This document shows positions 1 to 5,056 of a DNA stretch of 9,344 bases, piece after piece. Positions within the stretch are counted from its first letter, which is position 1; every line of letters starts with the position of its first letter. The notes under the pieces were generated by a model that was not told the origin of the DNA, made no database searches, and saw only the letters and a program-made list of their open reading frames with translations. This DNA is from Paracoccaceae bacterium (GTDB lineage: Bacteria; Pseudomonadota; Alphaproteobacteria; Rhodobacterales; Rhodobacteraceae). The stretch covers positions 1-9,344 of the forward strand of contig JAFIEC010000047.1 in assembly GCA_020832725.1 (NCBI GenBank), read 5' to 3'. A program made the translations under genes and the position numbers.

Positions 1-92
1 GCGCGATACGCACCGCATCCTTGCGAAATTCATCCGTCCTGCCTGTGCCCGTTCGCCATTGGGCTTGAACCAATGGCGCCGCAATGGCTCAC
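1..92 (-). pseudogene. Partial, probably frameshifted IS3-type transposase OrfA N-terminus
   Basis: A GTG at 92-90 follows an AAAGGAG ribosome site (98-104 on the plus strand) by 5 bases. Its frame stops at TGA 32-30 after 20 codons. The recognisable OrfA sequence TDEFRKDAVRIA lies in a neighbouring frame from about position 40 down to the left edge. Removing one base near 45-50 would join the two, giving a start region followed by GRTDEFRKDAVRIA. The helix-turn-helix that would bind the IS ends lies outside the window. I infer a one-base indel in a once-functional OrfA. A different start (TTG in the OrfA frame) would avoid the frameshift but has no good ribosome site. OrfA normally acts with OrfB through programmed frameshifting, but that occurs at the 3' end of orfA, so it would not explain this one. 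Confidence 0.45.
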
Positions 93-153
93 TTCATCTC
101 CTTTGCTGCACATTACGTGATCAAAGGAGCGGCACCAAACCATGACAGGTCCA
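1..153 (-). mobile_element. End of an IS3-family-like insertion sequence, cut by the window edge
   Basis: The minus strand from about position 50 to 1 reads TDEFRKDAVRIA, which resembles the N-terminus of IS3-family OrfA proteins. The proposed outer end is position 153, where the minus strand begins TGGACCTGTCATGG; IS3-type terminal repeats usually start with TG. The other end is outside the window, so neither the inverted repeat nor a target duplication can be checked. The family call rests on about twelve residues and the boundary is a guess. Confidence 0.42.
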
Positions 154-324
154 CTTCGCCGCGTTTCAGCGCAAGAACGGGGACTGACCGCCCAGCGCAC
201 GCTCTGGCCACCTGTCTGCAAGCCAACTCTGGCAGACTGCCAAATTCGCAACACCGACAGCCCATCCGCCGCGCCCGCGCACGGCGGCCCCTTCCGCATG
301 CCCATCACCCCAAGGAGACGCCCC
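154..324. other. Gap between IS end and lysis cassette, no gene seen
   Basis: The open frames here have Arg/Pro/His-rich translations typical of GC-rich non-coding sequence and no matching ribosome sites. The only signal is the AAGGAG site at 312-317, which belongs to the ATG at 325. Confidence 0.5.
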
Positions 325-402
325 ATGTCCGACCACATCCGCACCTTCCGTCACAGCCCCACCACCGCGTCTCATCCAGATTGACGCAGAATCTCATCCT
401 GT
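325..402 (+). other. Original start region of the endolysin gene, interrupted by an in-frame stop
   Basis: AAGGAG at 312-317 is placed 7 bases before ATG 325, the best start signal in this area. The frame opened there runs 19 codons (MSDHIRTFRHS...) to TGA 382-384, and the same frame reopens as the M15 peptidase at 403. TTCCG occurs at 346-350 and again at 418-422, exactly 72 bases apart. Removing one repeat plus the 67 bases between would give MSDHIRTFRDVPDGLWRW, close to the usual N-terminus of this endolysin family. The intervening segment also holds an 8-base direct repeat TCTCATCC (370-377 and 392-399). The segment is therefore either an inserted sequence that inactivated the best start or a short leader peptide. 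Confidence 0.5.
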
Positions 403-1068
403 TTGTCGCGCGGCAATTTCCGCGATGTTCCAGACGGCCTCTGGCGCTGGAAGAACTTCTCGCCTGCCGAGATCGCCTGTCGCGGCACCGGGCAGCTGAA
501 GCTGCACCCGGAAGCCCTCGACAAACTCCAGGCGCTGCGGGACCGGCTGGGCAAGCCGCTGATCGTCCGTTCCGCCTATCGCTCGCCCCAGCATAACCGC
601 AATGTCGGTGGCGCCCCGCGCTCGAAGCACATGGATGGCACCGCCTTCGACATCGCCATGTCGAACCACGACCCTGCCGCCTTCGAGGCCGCAGCCCGCG
701 AGGTTGGGTTCCTCGGCTTTGGGTTCTATCCGCGCTCGGGATTCATCCATGTCGATCTCGGGCCTGCCCGGACATGGGGCGAGCGCTTCCCGGTGCGGGC
801 GGTGCCGTTTGCCGCCGAGGCGCCACCCGCGCGCGAGACGCTGGCCGCGAGCCGGACTCTGCGCGGTACAGGCGCGGCCGGGGTGGCCACAGTTGGTGCG
901 GCCGGGGTCGAGGTCGCGCAGGAGGTGTTGACGGAAGCGCAGGGCGCCCTCCTGCCGCTGGTACCATATCTCGATGCCCTGCGCTGGCTCTTCATCGCGC
1001 TGGCGCTGGCCGGCATCGCCGTCGCCGTCTGGGCGCGGGTGGATGACTGGCGCAGGGTGCTGCGCTGA
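403..1068 (+). CDS. M15-family peptidoglycan peptidase (phage endolysin) with C-terminal membrane helix
   Basis: The product resembles the D-Ala-D-Ala carboxypeptidase/endolysin family (peptidase M15_3), zinc enzymes that cut peptidoglycan cross-bridges. Counting from TTG 403, the N-terminal motif WRWKNFSPAEIACRGTG is at residues 14-30. The expected zinc-site motif SKHMDGTAFD is at 74-83 (His76, Asp83) and GFIHVDLG is at 113-120 (His116). An Ala/Gly-rich linker follows, then a hydrophobic helix at about 188-208 (LRWLFIALALAGIAVAVWAR) and a basic tail. The helix should tether it to the inner membrane and might give holin-like behaviour, which is inference. TTG 403 lacks a good ribosome site; the better start at ATG 325 is in frame but blocked by TGA 382. 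The stop overlaps the next ATG by one base (TGATG), so translation is probably coupled. The gene may be a poorly expressed prophage remnant. Confidence 0.82.
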   Translation: MSRGNFRDVPDGLWRWKNFSPAEIACRGTGQLKLHPEALDKLQALRDRLGKPLIVRSAYRSPQHNRNVGGAPRSKHMDGTAFDIAMSNHDPAAFEAAAREVGFLGFGFYPRSGFIHVDLGPARTWGERFPVRAVPFAAEAPPARETLAASRTLRGTGAAGVATVGAAGVEVAQEVLTEAQGALLPLVPYLDALRWLFIALALAGIAVAVWARVDDWRRVLR

Positions 1069-1325
1069 TGTGGGGCAGTCTGCTGGTCAGCCTGCTCGCC
1101 CGGCCGGGAACGCGGCGGGTGACAGCGATCGCCCTCGCAGCCCTCACCATCGCCCTGTTCATCCTCAACCTCCGCCGCACGGCCGAGCGCGCAGGCCGCG
1201 CCGCCGAACGGCTCGAAACTCTGGAGCGCACACATGCCATCCACCGCCAGATGCTGGACGCCGCCGCGCGCCGCCCTCGTAGCCGCGACGATCTTCTTGA
1301 CCGGTTGCGCGGGGGTGACTTTTGA
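1068..1325 (+). CDS. Rz-like inner-membrane spanin (i-spanin)
   Basis: This 85-aa protein has a short N-terminus, one membrane helix at about residues 18-35 (RVTAIALAALTIALFILNLR), then a charged, Ala/Arg/Glu-rich helix predicted to form a periplasmic coiled coil. That is the layout of phage Rz proteins, which pair with an outer-membrane lipoprotein to fuse the two membranes at the end of lysis. It directly follows the endolysin with a one-base overlap, and its last 92 bases also encode the start of the Rz1-like lipoprotein in another frame. Spanins diverge strongly, so the call rests on topology, position and the nested partner, not on sequence identity. At 85 aa it is shorter than lambda Rz (153 aa), though short i-spanins are known in other phages. 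Confidence 0.7.
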   Translation: MWGSLLVSLLARPGTRRVTAIALAALTIALFILNLRRTAERAGRAAERLETLERTHAIHRQMLDAAARRPRSRDDLLDRLRGGDF

Positions 1326-1485
1326 CGGCACGCCCGGTGCCTGCCCGCCTCTGGTGGAGTACAGCCGGGCGGAACAGGCAAAGGTGGCCGAGGAAGTTGT
1401 GGCCCTGCAGGAGGGGACGTTGATCCCTGAGTGGCTCGCCGACTACGCCGTCCTGCGCGATCAGGCGAGGGCCTGTAGGGGATGA
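1234..1485 (+). CDS. Rz1-like outer-membrane lipoprotein spanin (o-spanin), starting inside the Rz gene
   Basis: ATG 1234 has GGAG at 1223-1226, 7 bases upstream and within the Rz coding sequence. The 83-aa product has a basic/hydrophobic signal region and a lipobox FLTGC with Cys25 as the expected lipidated residue. The mature part contains ACPPLVEYS, an Ala/Glu-rich helix and a C-terminal DYAVLRDQARACRG. This CPP...DY.VLR.QARAC pattern is one I associate with Rz1-like proteins of alphaproteobacterial prophages. It overlaps the Rz gene by 92 bases in a different frame and then extends about 160 bases beyond it, so the pair is overlapping but not fully embedded. Lipid attachment would place it in the outer membrane, facing the Rz coiled coil. 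Confidence in the lipoprotein is high; the spanin role is inferred from the gene arrangement. Confidence 0.76.
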   Translation: MPSTARCWTPPRAALVAATIFLTGCAGVTFDGTPGACPPLVEYSRAEQAKVAEEVVALQEGTLIPEWLADYAVLRDQARACRG

Positions 1486-1507
1486 GAATGCGCAGACAAT
1501 AAAAGAA

Positions 1508-1574
1508 AAACGGGCCGGGCAACCGCCGAAGGAAGCACCGCATGCCTCAACCGCCGCCATCGCCCGGCCCGTTT
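1508..1574. terminator. 13-bp inverted repeat after the lysis cassette, possible bidirectional terminator
   Basis: AAACGGGCCGGGC (1508-1520) is exactly complementary to GCCCGGCCCGTTT (1562-1574), with 41 bases between. On the minus strand the hairpin is followed by a T-rich run (GTTTTTCTTTTATT), so it looks strongest as a minus-strand terminator. On the plus strand only TTTCCAATATT follows. The loop is long for a standard terminator. Confidence 0.5.
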
Positions 1575-2140
1575 CCAATATTCACGAATTCAAAGTGCCA
1601 GACGCGAGTCGAGGCCTGGAAAGCCAGAAGTATGGCACGGATCAGTAGCGTCCGTCCCTCGCGGAAATGGGCACAATTGTGCACCCGTCTTGACAGCCGA
1701 AGTACGAGTACAACCGGCGATCGCATTGCACCGGTAACAGTAAAGCCTGCGCGCAGAATGCCCAGTCTGGTTGCTGAAACAGTCCCCAATCAAGCCTAAG
1801 CTGGCCGACGTATCATGCTGGAAATGCTCGGCGCGCTGCGGTTCCGGACGATCACCGCGACGATCTCCGACGGCGAGGATCACCGGCTAACAATCTCCTT
1901 GGGTCCGCGGAACTGTCATCGACCACTAGTTCCGCGAAGAACGGCAAGGCCGCCGCGCTCTCGGGCAACATCAGATTGCAACGCGCTGTGATGGATGTCT
2001 GAAAGTCTTCCTTTCAGCCGTAGCCCTCTCTGCAACCGTCATGTTCTGACTATGAAACGAGAACGAATCCTGACCCTGGATCAATCATCGGACAGATTGG
2101 GTATCTACAAATGTCAACAGAGCCTAATTTGGATCAGCCC
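1575..2140. other. 566-base stretch without a supported gene
   Basis: Open frames occur on both strands, but none has a ribosome site, a recognisable motif or a convincing composition. The sequence looks less GC-rich than its surroundings. It lies between the prophage lysis genes and the chromosomal-looking OmpA gene, so it could contain the prophage attachment scar; no tRNA gene or duplicated core is visible in the window to confirm this. Confidence 0.45.
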
Positions 2141-2175
2141 GGATGATCCGCATCAATGCCATTGTTCGGATCATC
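2131..2175. promoter_or_regulatory. Cluster of GGATCA/TGATCC inverted repeats upstream of the OmpA lipoprotein gene
   Basis: GGATCA (2131-2136) faces TGATCC (2144-2149), and GATGATCCG (2142-2150) faces CGGATCATC (2167-2175) across 16 bases. A further GGATCA lies at 2078-2083. The cluster sits 57-100 bases before ATG 2232, in range for an operator or a hairpin in the leader. No regulator can be named. Confidence 0.35.
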
Positions 2176-2231
2176 GAGGCAGCCAGCCACGCAGGTGCGT
2201 GGTGGCAGCACTCCATCAAGGGGGATGCGAG

Positions 2232-2876
2232 ATGGGCAGACAAGCAAGGGCGATCGTGATTGCGATGGCGACGGCAGGGCTGACACTGGCGGGGTGCGCC
2301 AATCCCGACGGTACCGCCAACCAGCCCGGAACCGGCGCGATCATCGGCGGACTGACCGGGGCCGCAGCAGGCCAGATCATTGGCGGGGATACCCGGACGA
2401 CGGTCATCGGCGGTGCGGTCGGAGCGGCTGTTGGCGGTGCCATCGGGGCGCAGATGGCGGCGCAGGAACGGGAGTTGCGACGTTCGCTTGCCGGCACCGG
2501 CGCCGACATCACCAACACCGGATCACAGCTTCGGGTGATCCTGCCCGAGGCGGTCACGTTCCGTACCGCATCGTCGGTCGTCGATCCGGGGTTCCGTCCG
2601 GCGCTGAGGTCGGTGGCGGACAGTTTGCGGCAGCATCCTGCCTCGACGGTCCGCGTGGTCGGCCACACCGACAACGTCGGGTCGGCTGCCTACAACAACC
2701 AGCTCAGCCAGGAGCGGGCGCTGGCCGTGGCGCGCGAGCTTATCGCCGGCGGAACAGCGGCGTCGCGGATCACGGTCTCCGGGCGCGGCTTCTACGAGCC
2801 GATCACGTCAAACGCGACTGCGGCCGGCCGGGCACAGAACCGCCGCGTCGAGATCGTCATCACGCCGACGAACTGA
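2232..2876 (+). CDS. OmpA-family lipoprotein with glycine-zipper segment
   Basis: The 214-aa product resembles YiaD-type OmpA lipoproteins, which sit in the outer membrane and bind peptidoglycan through the C-terminal domain. ATG 2232 was chosen because AAGGGGG lies 7 bases upstream and the product then begins with a lipoprotein signal ending LTLAGC (Cys22). An earlier in-frame ATG at 1995 would bury that signal. Residues 35-75 form a glycine-zipper stretch (GAIIGGLTGAAAGQIIGG...GGAVGAAVGGAIGA). The OmpA-like domain covers about 100-212, with VTFRTASSVVDPGF, VVGHTDNVGSAAYN, LSQERALAVA and the closing AQNRRVEIVI. It has its own upstream region and a strong terminator, so it is probably a single-gene unit. 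The likely role is linking the outer membrane to the cell wall under envelope stress. Confidence 0.9.
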   Translation: MGRQARAIVIAMATAGLTLAGCANPDGTANQPGTGAIIGGLTGAAAGQIIGGDTRTTVIGGAVGAAVGGAIGAQMAAQERELRRSLAGTGADITNTGSQLRVILPEAVTFRTASSVVDPGFRPALRSVADSLRQHPASTVRVVGHTDNVGSAAYNNQLSQERALAVARELIAGGTAASRITVSGRGFYEPITSNATAAGRAQNRRVEIVITPTN

Positions 2877-2901
2877 AAGCAATCACCTGCCGGGGTGACG
2901 A

Positions 2902-2939
2902 GACGGGCTCGGGGGCAACTCCGGGCCCGTCCCTGGTTT
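2902..2939 (+). terminator. Rho-independent terminator of the OmpA lipoprotein gene
   Basis: Bases 2902-2914 pair with 2919-2931 (13 pairs, two of them G-T) around the tetraloop GCAA. CCTGGTTTTG follows. It lies 25 bases after the stop codon. Confidence 0.75.
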
Positions 2940-3072
2940 TGGGGTGCGAGGTCGCCTGCCGAAACTAACTTTTGCGGCACCAACCTGCATCAGTCCCGCC
3001 CTAGCGGCACGTCAATAGGGTGTTCATGACGGCACCACATTCCGCCGTCGGTTGTTTGTTTCGAGTGACGGC

Positions 3073-3125
3073 GAAGCTTCCCTGCACGGCAACCGGGCGC
3101 GTGTCTGGCCCGGCAGGGGGGCTTC
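3073..3125 (+). promoter_or_regulatory. Structured leader ahead of the 64-aa gene
   Basis: Bases 3073-3085 pair with 3113-3125 (GAAGCTTCCCTGC against GCAGGGGGGCTTC, with two G-T pairs). Inside this, 3094-3098 pairs with 3108-3112. The element ends 21 bases before the AAGGA ribosome site at 3147-3151. It could be an attenuator, a stabilising 5' structure or a small-RNA hairpin. No riboswitch class is recognised. Confidence 0.35.
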
Positions 3126-3159
3126 GTCAATTCGGGCAGACCTAGCAAGGACGAAGCCC

Positions 3160-3354
3160 ATGGAAGCGAAAACCCCCGTGCCCAACACCACCGAGAAGAT
3201 GAAGTCCGTCAAGGCGGCATGGGACAAGGCGCCGGCCGGTCCCAAGAAGGACGCGGCGCTGAAGCACTATCAGGCCGCCGAGAAGGCGATGGCCGAAAAG
3301 CATGACGGCGAGTGCAGCCGCGAGTTGGACGCCGCCGCCAGCGCGCTGGCATAA
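3160..3354 (+). CDS. Conserved small soluble protein, 64 aa, function unknown
   Basis: ATG 3160 follows AAGGA (3147-3151) by 8 bases; the longer in-frame opening to 3052 lacks such a site and would run through the leader hairpin. The product is charged and Ala/Lys-rich, with no signal peptide or membrane segment. It contains a central APAGPKKDAALKHYQAAEKA stretch likely to be two helices and ends in ELDAAASALA. I recall similar 'AGPKKDAALKHYQAA' segments in unnamed alphaproteobacterial proteins, but no function is attached to them. A leader hairpin precedes the gene and a hairpin shared with the convergent Crp/Fnr gene follows it, so it is probably transcribed alone. The single Cys (in GECSREL) has no obvious partner. 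Confidence 0.75.
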   Translation: MEAKTPVPNTTEKMKSVKAAWDKAPAGPKKDAALKHYQAAEKAMAEKHDGECSRELDAAASALA

Positions 3355-3367
3355 GCTTCGGCACTTA

Positions 3368-3396
3368 CCTTCCCCGGCAGGACCTGCCGGGGAAGG
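3368..3396. terminator. Bidirectional hairpin between convergent genes
   Basis: CCTTCCCCGGCAG (3368-3380) pairs with CTGCCGGGGAAGG (3384-3396) around a 3-base loop. It sits between the stop of the 64-aa gene (3354) and the stop of the minus-strand regulator (3400). There is no T-run on either side, so terminator strength is uncertain. Confidence 0.65.
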
Positions 3397-3399
3397 CCT

Positions 3400-4131
3400 T
3401 CAGCGCAACAGGGGGCCTTCCTGATCGAGATAGGCCGTGTCGAAACTGGCGACAGCCGTCAGCCCTTTGAAATCGTCGAAGACCACGCGCCCGTTCCGGA
3501 ACGTCACCAGGCCCTCCTCGCGCAATTGGCGCAGCACGCGGTTGACGTGCACCGCGCTCAGCCCCAACGCATCTGCGAGGTGATACTGCGTCAGCGGGCA
3601 ATCGAACCCGGTGCGGTCGCCCAACCCGACAAGGGCCAGTCGCGCGCCCATTTCCAGCAGGAAATGCGCCATCCGTTCCTCGGCCGACCGGCGCCCGAGG
3701 TTCACCAGATGCTCCACCACCATCGCCTCGTCGCGCGACGCGGCCCAAAGCACAGCGGCGGCCAGACGCGGTGCCTGCGCGAAGGCGTCCAGAATATCCG
3801 TGGCGAGCACCTCGGTCGCCTCGATACGGGTCACCGCCTCTACCGAGTGGTCGGCGGTACGAAACAGGATACTGCGCAACCCGAGGAAATCGCCGGGGAT
3901 CTGGAAGTCGACGATCTGTCGCTCGCCATCCGGAAGAAGCTTGTAGGAACAGGCCCAGCCCTCGGAGAGGATAAAGGCCGAGGCCTTTGCCTGCCCTTCA
4001 TGGATCATTTCATGCCCAGACATGAAGCTCCGGCGGCGCCGGTCGAAACGCGTAAGCGTCGCCAGGTCTGTCTCCGACAGGACGACAAAGGCTAAAAGTT
4101 TGCGTGTCAGAGGGCTTTGCAAAGTTGGCAT
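3400..4131 (-). CDS. Crp/Fnr-family transcriptional regulator
   Basis: The 243-aa length and layout fit the family: an N-terminal cyclic-nucleotide-binding-type beta-barrel (about 20-135), a dimer helix (about 140-170) and a C-terminal winged helix. The barrel includes LPDGERQIVDFQIPGDFLGL, a signature of the Crp-like subgroup common in Rhodobacterales and rhizobia. The DNA-binding part reads LTQYHLADALGLSAVHVNRV, where ALGLSAVHVNRVLRQLREEG should hold the recognition helix. It has no N-terminal Cys cluster of the oxygen-sensing Fnr type, and only two Cys overall. The true ligand is unknown. The start ATG 4131 has only a weak ribosome site. It diverges from the 77-aa gene with 174 bases between, and a motif shared with the csbD-like upstream region lies about 100-127 bases before its start. 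It may regulate nearby stress genes, which is inference. Confidence 0.88.
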   Translation of the reverse strand: MPTLQSPLTRKLLAFVVLSETDLATLTRFDRRRRSFMSGHEMIHEGQAKASAFILSEGWACSYKLLPDGERQIVDFQIPGDFLGLRSILFRTADHSVEAVTRIEATEVLATDILDAFAQAPRLAAAVLWAASRDEAMVVEHLVNLGRRSAEERMAHFLLEMGARLALVGLGDRTGFDCPLTQYHLADALGLSAVHVNRVLRQLREEGLVTFRNGRVVFDDFKGLTAVASFDTAYLDQEGPLLR

Positions 4132-4231
4132 TCTCGCACCACACGGGATAGGCAGCGGGCCTGTTCACTTCTGCAACTAGCCGCAAAAGAGACGCCTCGG
4201 ACTGCTTTGGATCAGTCGAGCATATCCGATT

Positions 4232-4258
4232 GCGAATATCATCGCGAGATGTTCCGGC
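4232..4258 (-). promoter_or_regulatory. Shared upstream motif, copy 1 (ahead of the Crp/Fnr gene)
   Basis: Plus-strand GCGAATATCATCG (4232-4244), 6 bases, then GTTCCGGC (4251-4258). Read toward the regulator this is GCCGGAAC...CGATGATATTCGC, about 100-127 bases before its start codon. The same two blocks recur at 5344-5368. It could be a promoter or an activator site. It also overlaps the leader region of the divergent 77-aa gene. Confidence 0.4.
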
Positions 4259-4305
4259 CGTCAGACGCCGGAACGCCTGTCCCCAGCTTGAAGGCGCAAC
4301 CGCTC

Positions 4306-4539
4306 ATGACCGCACCCAACGACATTGCCGGAACCGCCGCGCTGGCCATCTGCGAGTCACTTCTGCTCGCGCTCAATGATCGCAACATTCTGCCGGAAAG
4401 TGAAATCGTCGGCATCCTCAAGGATGCCGCTGCGGCGCATGAATTCGCCCCGAAGGGCGACCAGGACGCGCTGAACGCCGCCGTGGCCGCTCTGATCAAC
4501 AATATCATCGCGGGCGGTAACTCGGTCCGCCGGCGCTGA
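4306..4539 (+). CDS. Conserved small protein, 77 aa, function unknown
   Basis: The product begins MTAPNDIAGTAALAICESLL and ends INNIIAGGNSVRRR. Both parts resemble a family of unnamed ~80-aa alphaproteobacterial proteins with 'GTAALAICESLLLAL' and 'IIAGGNSVRR' blocks, as I remember them. It appears soluble and helical, with no signal peptide or membrane helix. ATG 4306 was chosen because homologous-looking sequence starts there, though the GAAGG ribosome site lies rather far upstream (about 12 bases). An in-frame ATG at 4249 is the alternative and would add 19 unconserved-looking residues. It is divergent from the Crp/Fnr gene, and its 3' neighbour on the opposite strand is the DUF3309 remnant, 3 bases past its stop. 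Confidence 0.78.
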   Translation: MTAPNDIAGTAALAICESLLLALNDRNILPESEIVGILKDAAAAHEFAPKGDQDALNAAVAALINNIIAGGNSVRRR

Positions 4540-4542
4540 TAT

Positions 4543-4743
4543 CTAAAGCCCGGGTGAGGCCGGAAATCTCACTCTGCCCCGTAGGCGCCTGAGCGTCAGG
4601 CCCCCGTCCGGGGCGAGGCGCAGCACCAACGCAATCAGGATGATCAGAAGTGGACCGATACTGCTGCTGGGAACGTAGCCTCAGGAGCGGCTGTGGCTCC
4701 GGGTCGGCAATCCACCCGGGAGCACCCAGACGAGGATCGCCAT
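4543..4743 (-). pseudogene. Decayed DUF3309-type small membrane protein, in-frame TGA at a conserved Trp
   Basis: Reading the minus strand from ATG 4743 gives MAILVWVLPGGLPTRSHSRS, a stop (TGA 4683-4681), then GYVPSSSIGPLLIILIALVL and onward to TAG 4545-4543. DUF3309 proteins, as I know them, have a hydrophobic N-terminus, a block like LPTWPHSRSWGYGPSGG, and a second hydrophobic helix. Here the stop falls exactly where the family has the Trp of SRSWGY, a TGG-to-TGA change, and the first Trp of PTWP is Arg. The second helix is followed by an unusual Arg-rich read-through tail, so the original C-terminal end is also lost. ATG 4743 has no good ribosome site. I see this as a dead copy. Recoding of TGA is conceivable but nothing supports it. 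Confidence 0.65.
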
Positions 4744-4764
4744 GCATGTAGCGCCAGGAATTGG

Positions 4765-4823
4765 GGGGTCACTTCAGAAGCATGACGGAGAGTGACCCCG
4801 CCGCACGAGGCGACGCGGCGGGG
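4765..4823 (-). terminator. Two overlapping hairpins after the 53-aa gene
   Basis: Hairpin A: CCCCGCCGC (4796-4804) with GCGGCGGGG (4815-4823), a 9-bp stem 17 bases past the stop of the 53-aa gene. Hairpin B: GGGGTCACT (4765-4773) with AGTGACCCC (4791-4799), 9 bp around a 17-base loop. They share bases 4796-4799, so they cannot both form fully. Neither has a strong T-run in the minus direction. Confidence 0.5.
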
Positions 4824-4840
4824 CCCATCCGGCGCTGGCG

Positions 4841-5002
4841 TCAGCCCTTTCGAGAGGAGTCCTTCGCCTTGCCGGGTGCCTTCTGGAAGGCCGCGTCGGT
4901 CTGGCTGATCTTGCCTGCGGCCTCGCGGGCCTTGTAGTCGCTCGGCACCTTGGCACCCTTCGGGGTGCCCGTTCCGGGCTTTTTCTTCTTGTTTTTCTCC
5001 AT
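4841..5002 (-). CDS. Lys-rich small protein, 53 aa, function unknown
   Basis: ATG 5002 is preceded by GAAAGG about 9 bases upstream. The product starts MEKNKKKKPGTGTPKGAKVP, continues SDYKAREAAGKISQTDAAFQ and ends KAPGKAKDSSRKG. It is strongly basic, low in hydrophobics, and has no Cys or membrane segment, so it is probably disordered and could bind nucleic acid or polyphosphate; that is a guess from composition. I do not recognise the family. It begins 54 bases after the CsbD-like gene on the same strand and is followed by hairpins, so the two are probably co-transcribed. Codon third positions are mostly G/C as in its neighbours, which supports real coding. Confidence 0.65.
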   Translation of the reverse strand: MEKNKKKKPGTGTPKGAKVPSDYKAREAAGKISQTDAAFQKAPGKAKDSSRKG

Positions 5003-5023
5003 CGGAACAGACCTTTCGCTGCA

Positions 5024-5055
5024 TCTTGGCGTCTTCGCGTCTTGGCGTCTTGGGC
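5024..5055. repeat. Four tandem copies of an 8-base unit
   Basis: TCTTGGCG, TCTTCGCG, TCTTGGCG and TCTTGGGC follow one another without gaps between the CsbD-like and 53-aa genes. Copies 1 and 3 are identical. The array sits just upstream of the ribosome site of the 53-aa gene, so copy number could affect spacing in the mRNA. Confidence 0.6.
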
Positions 5056-5056
5056 C

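Noticed and set aside
726..1331. 201-aa open frame on the minus strand across the endolysin and spanin genes
   Set aside because: It is antisense to three well-supported genes, its translation is Ala/Arg/Pro/Ser-rich like other GC-rich shadows, and it has no ribosome site or motif.
1542..1883. Overlapping 80-97-aa frames on both strands after the lysis cassette
   Set aside because: No ribosome sites, no recognisable domain, and competing openings on both strands with similar quality, as expected for non-coding sequence.
2131..2175. RpoE-type promoter using TGATCC
   Set aside because: No -10-like sequence is found about 18 bases downstream on either strand, so only the repeats are reported.
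1995..2231. N-terminal extension of the OmpA lipoprotein to ATG 1995
   Set aside because: It would place the lipoprotein signal 79 residues into the protein; ATG 2232 has a strong ribosome site and a proper lipobox.
4232..4275. EcfG-type general stress promoter (GGAAC with GTT 16-17 bases on) in the shared motif
   Set aside because: GGAAC is present, but no GTT occurs at the required distance in either copy, so the motif is reported without a sigma factor.
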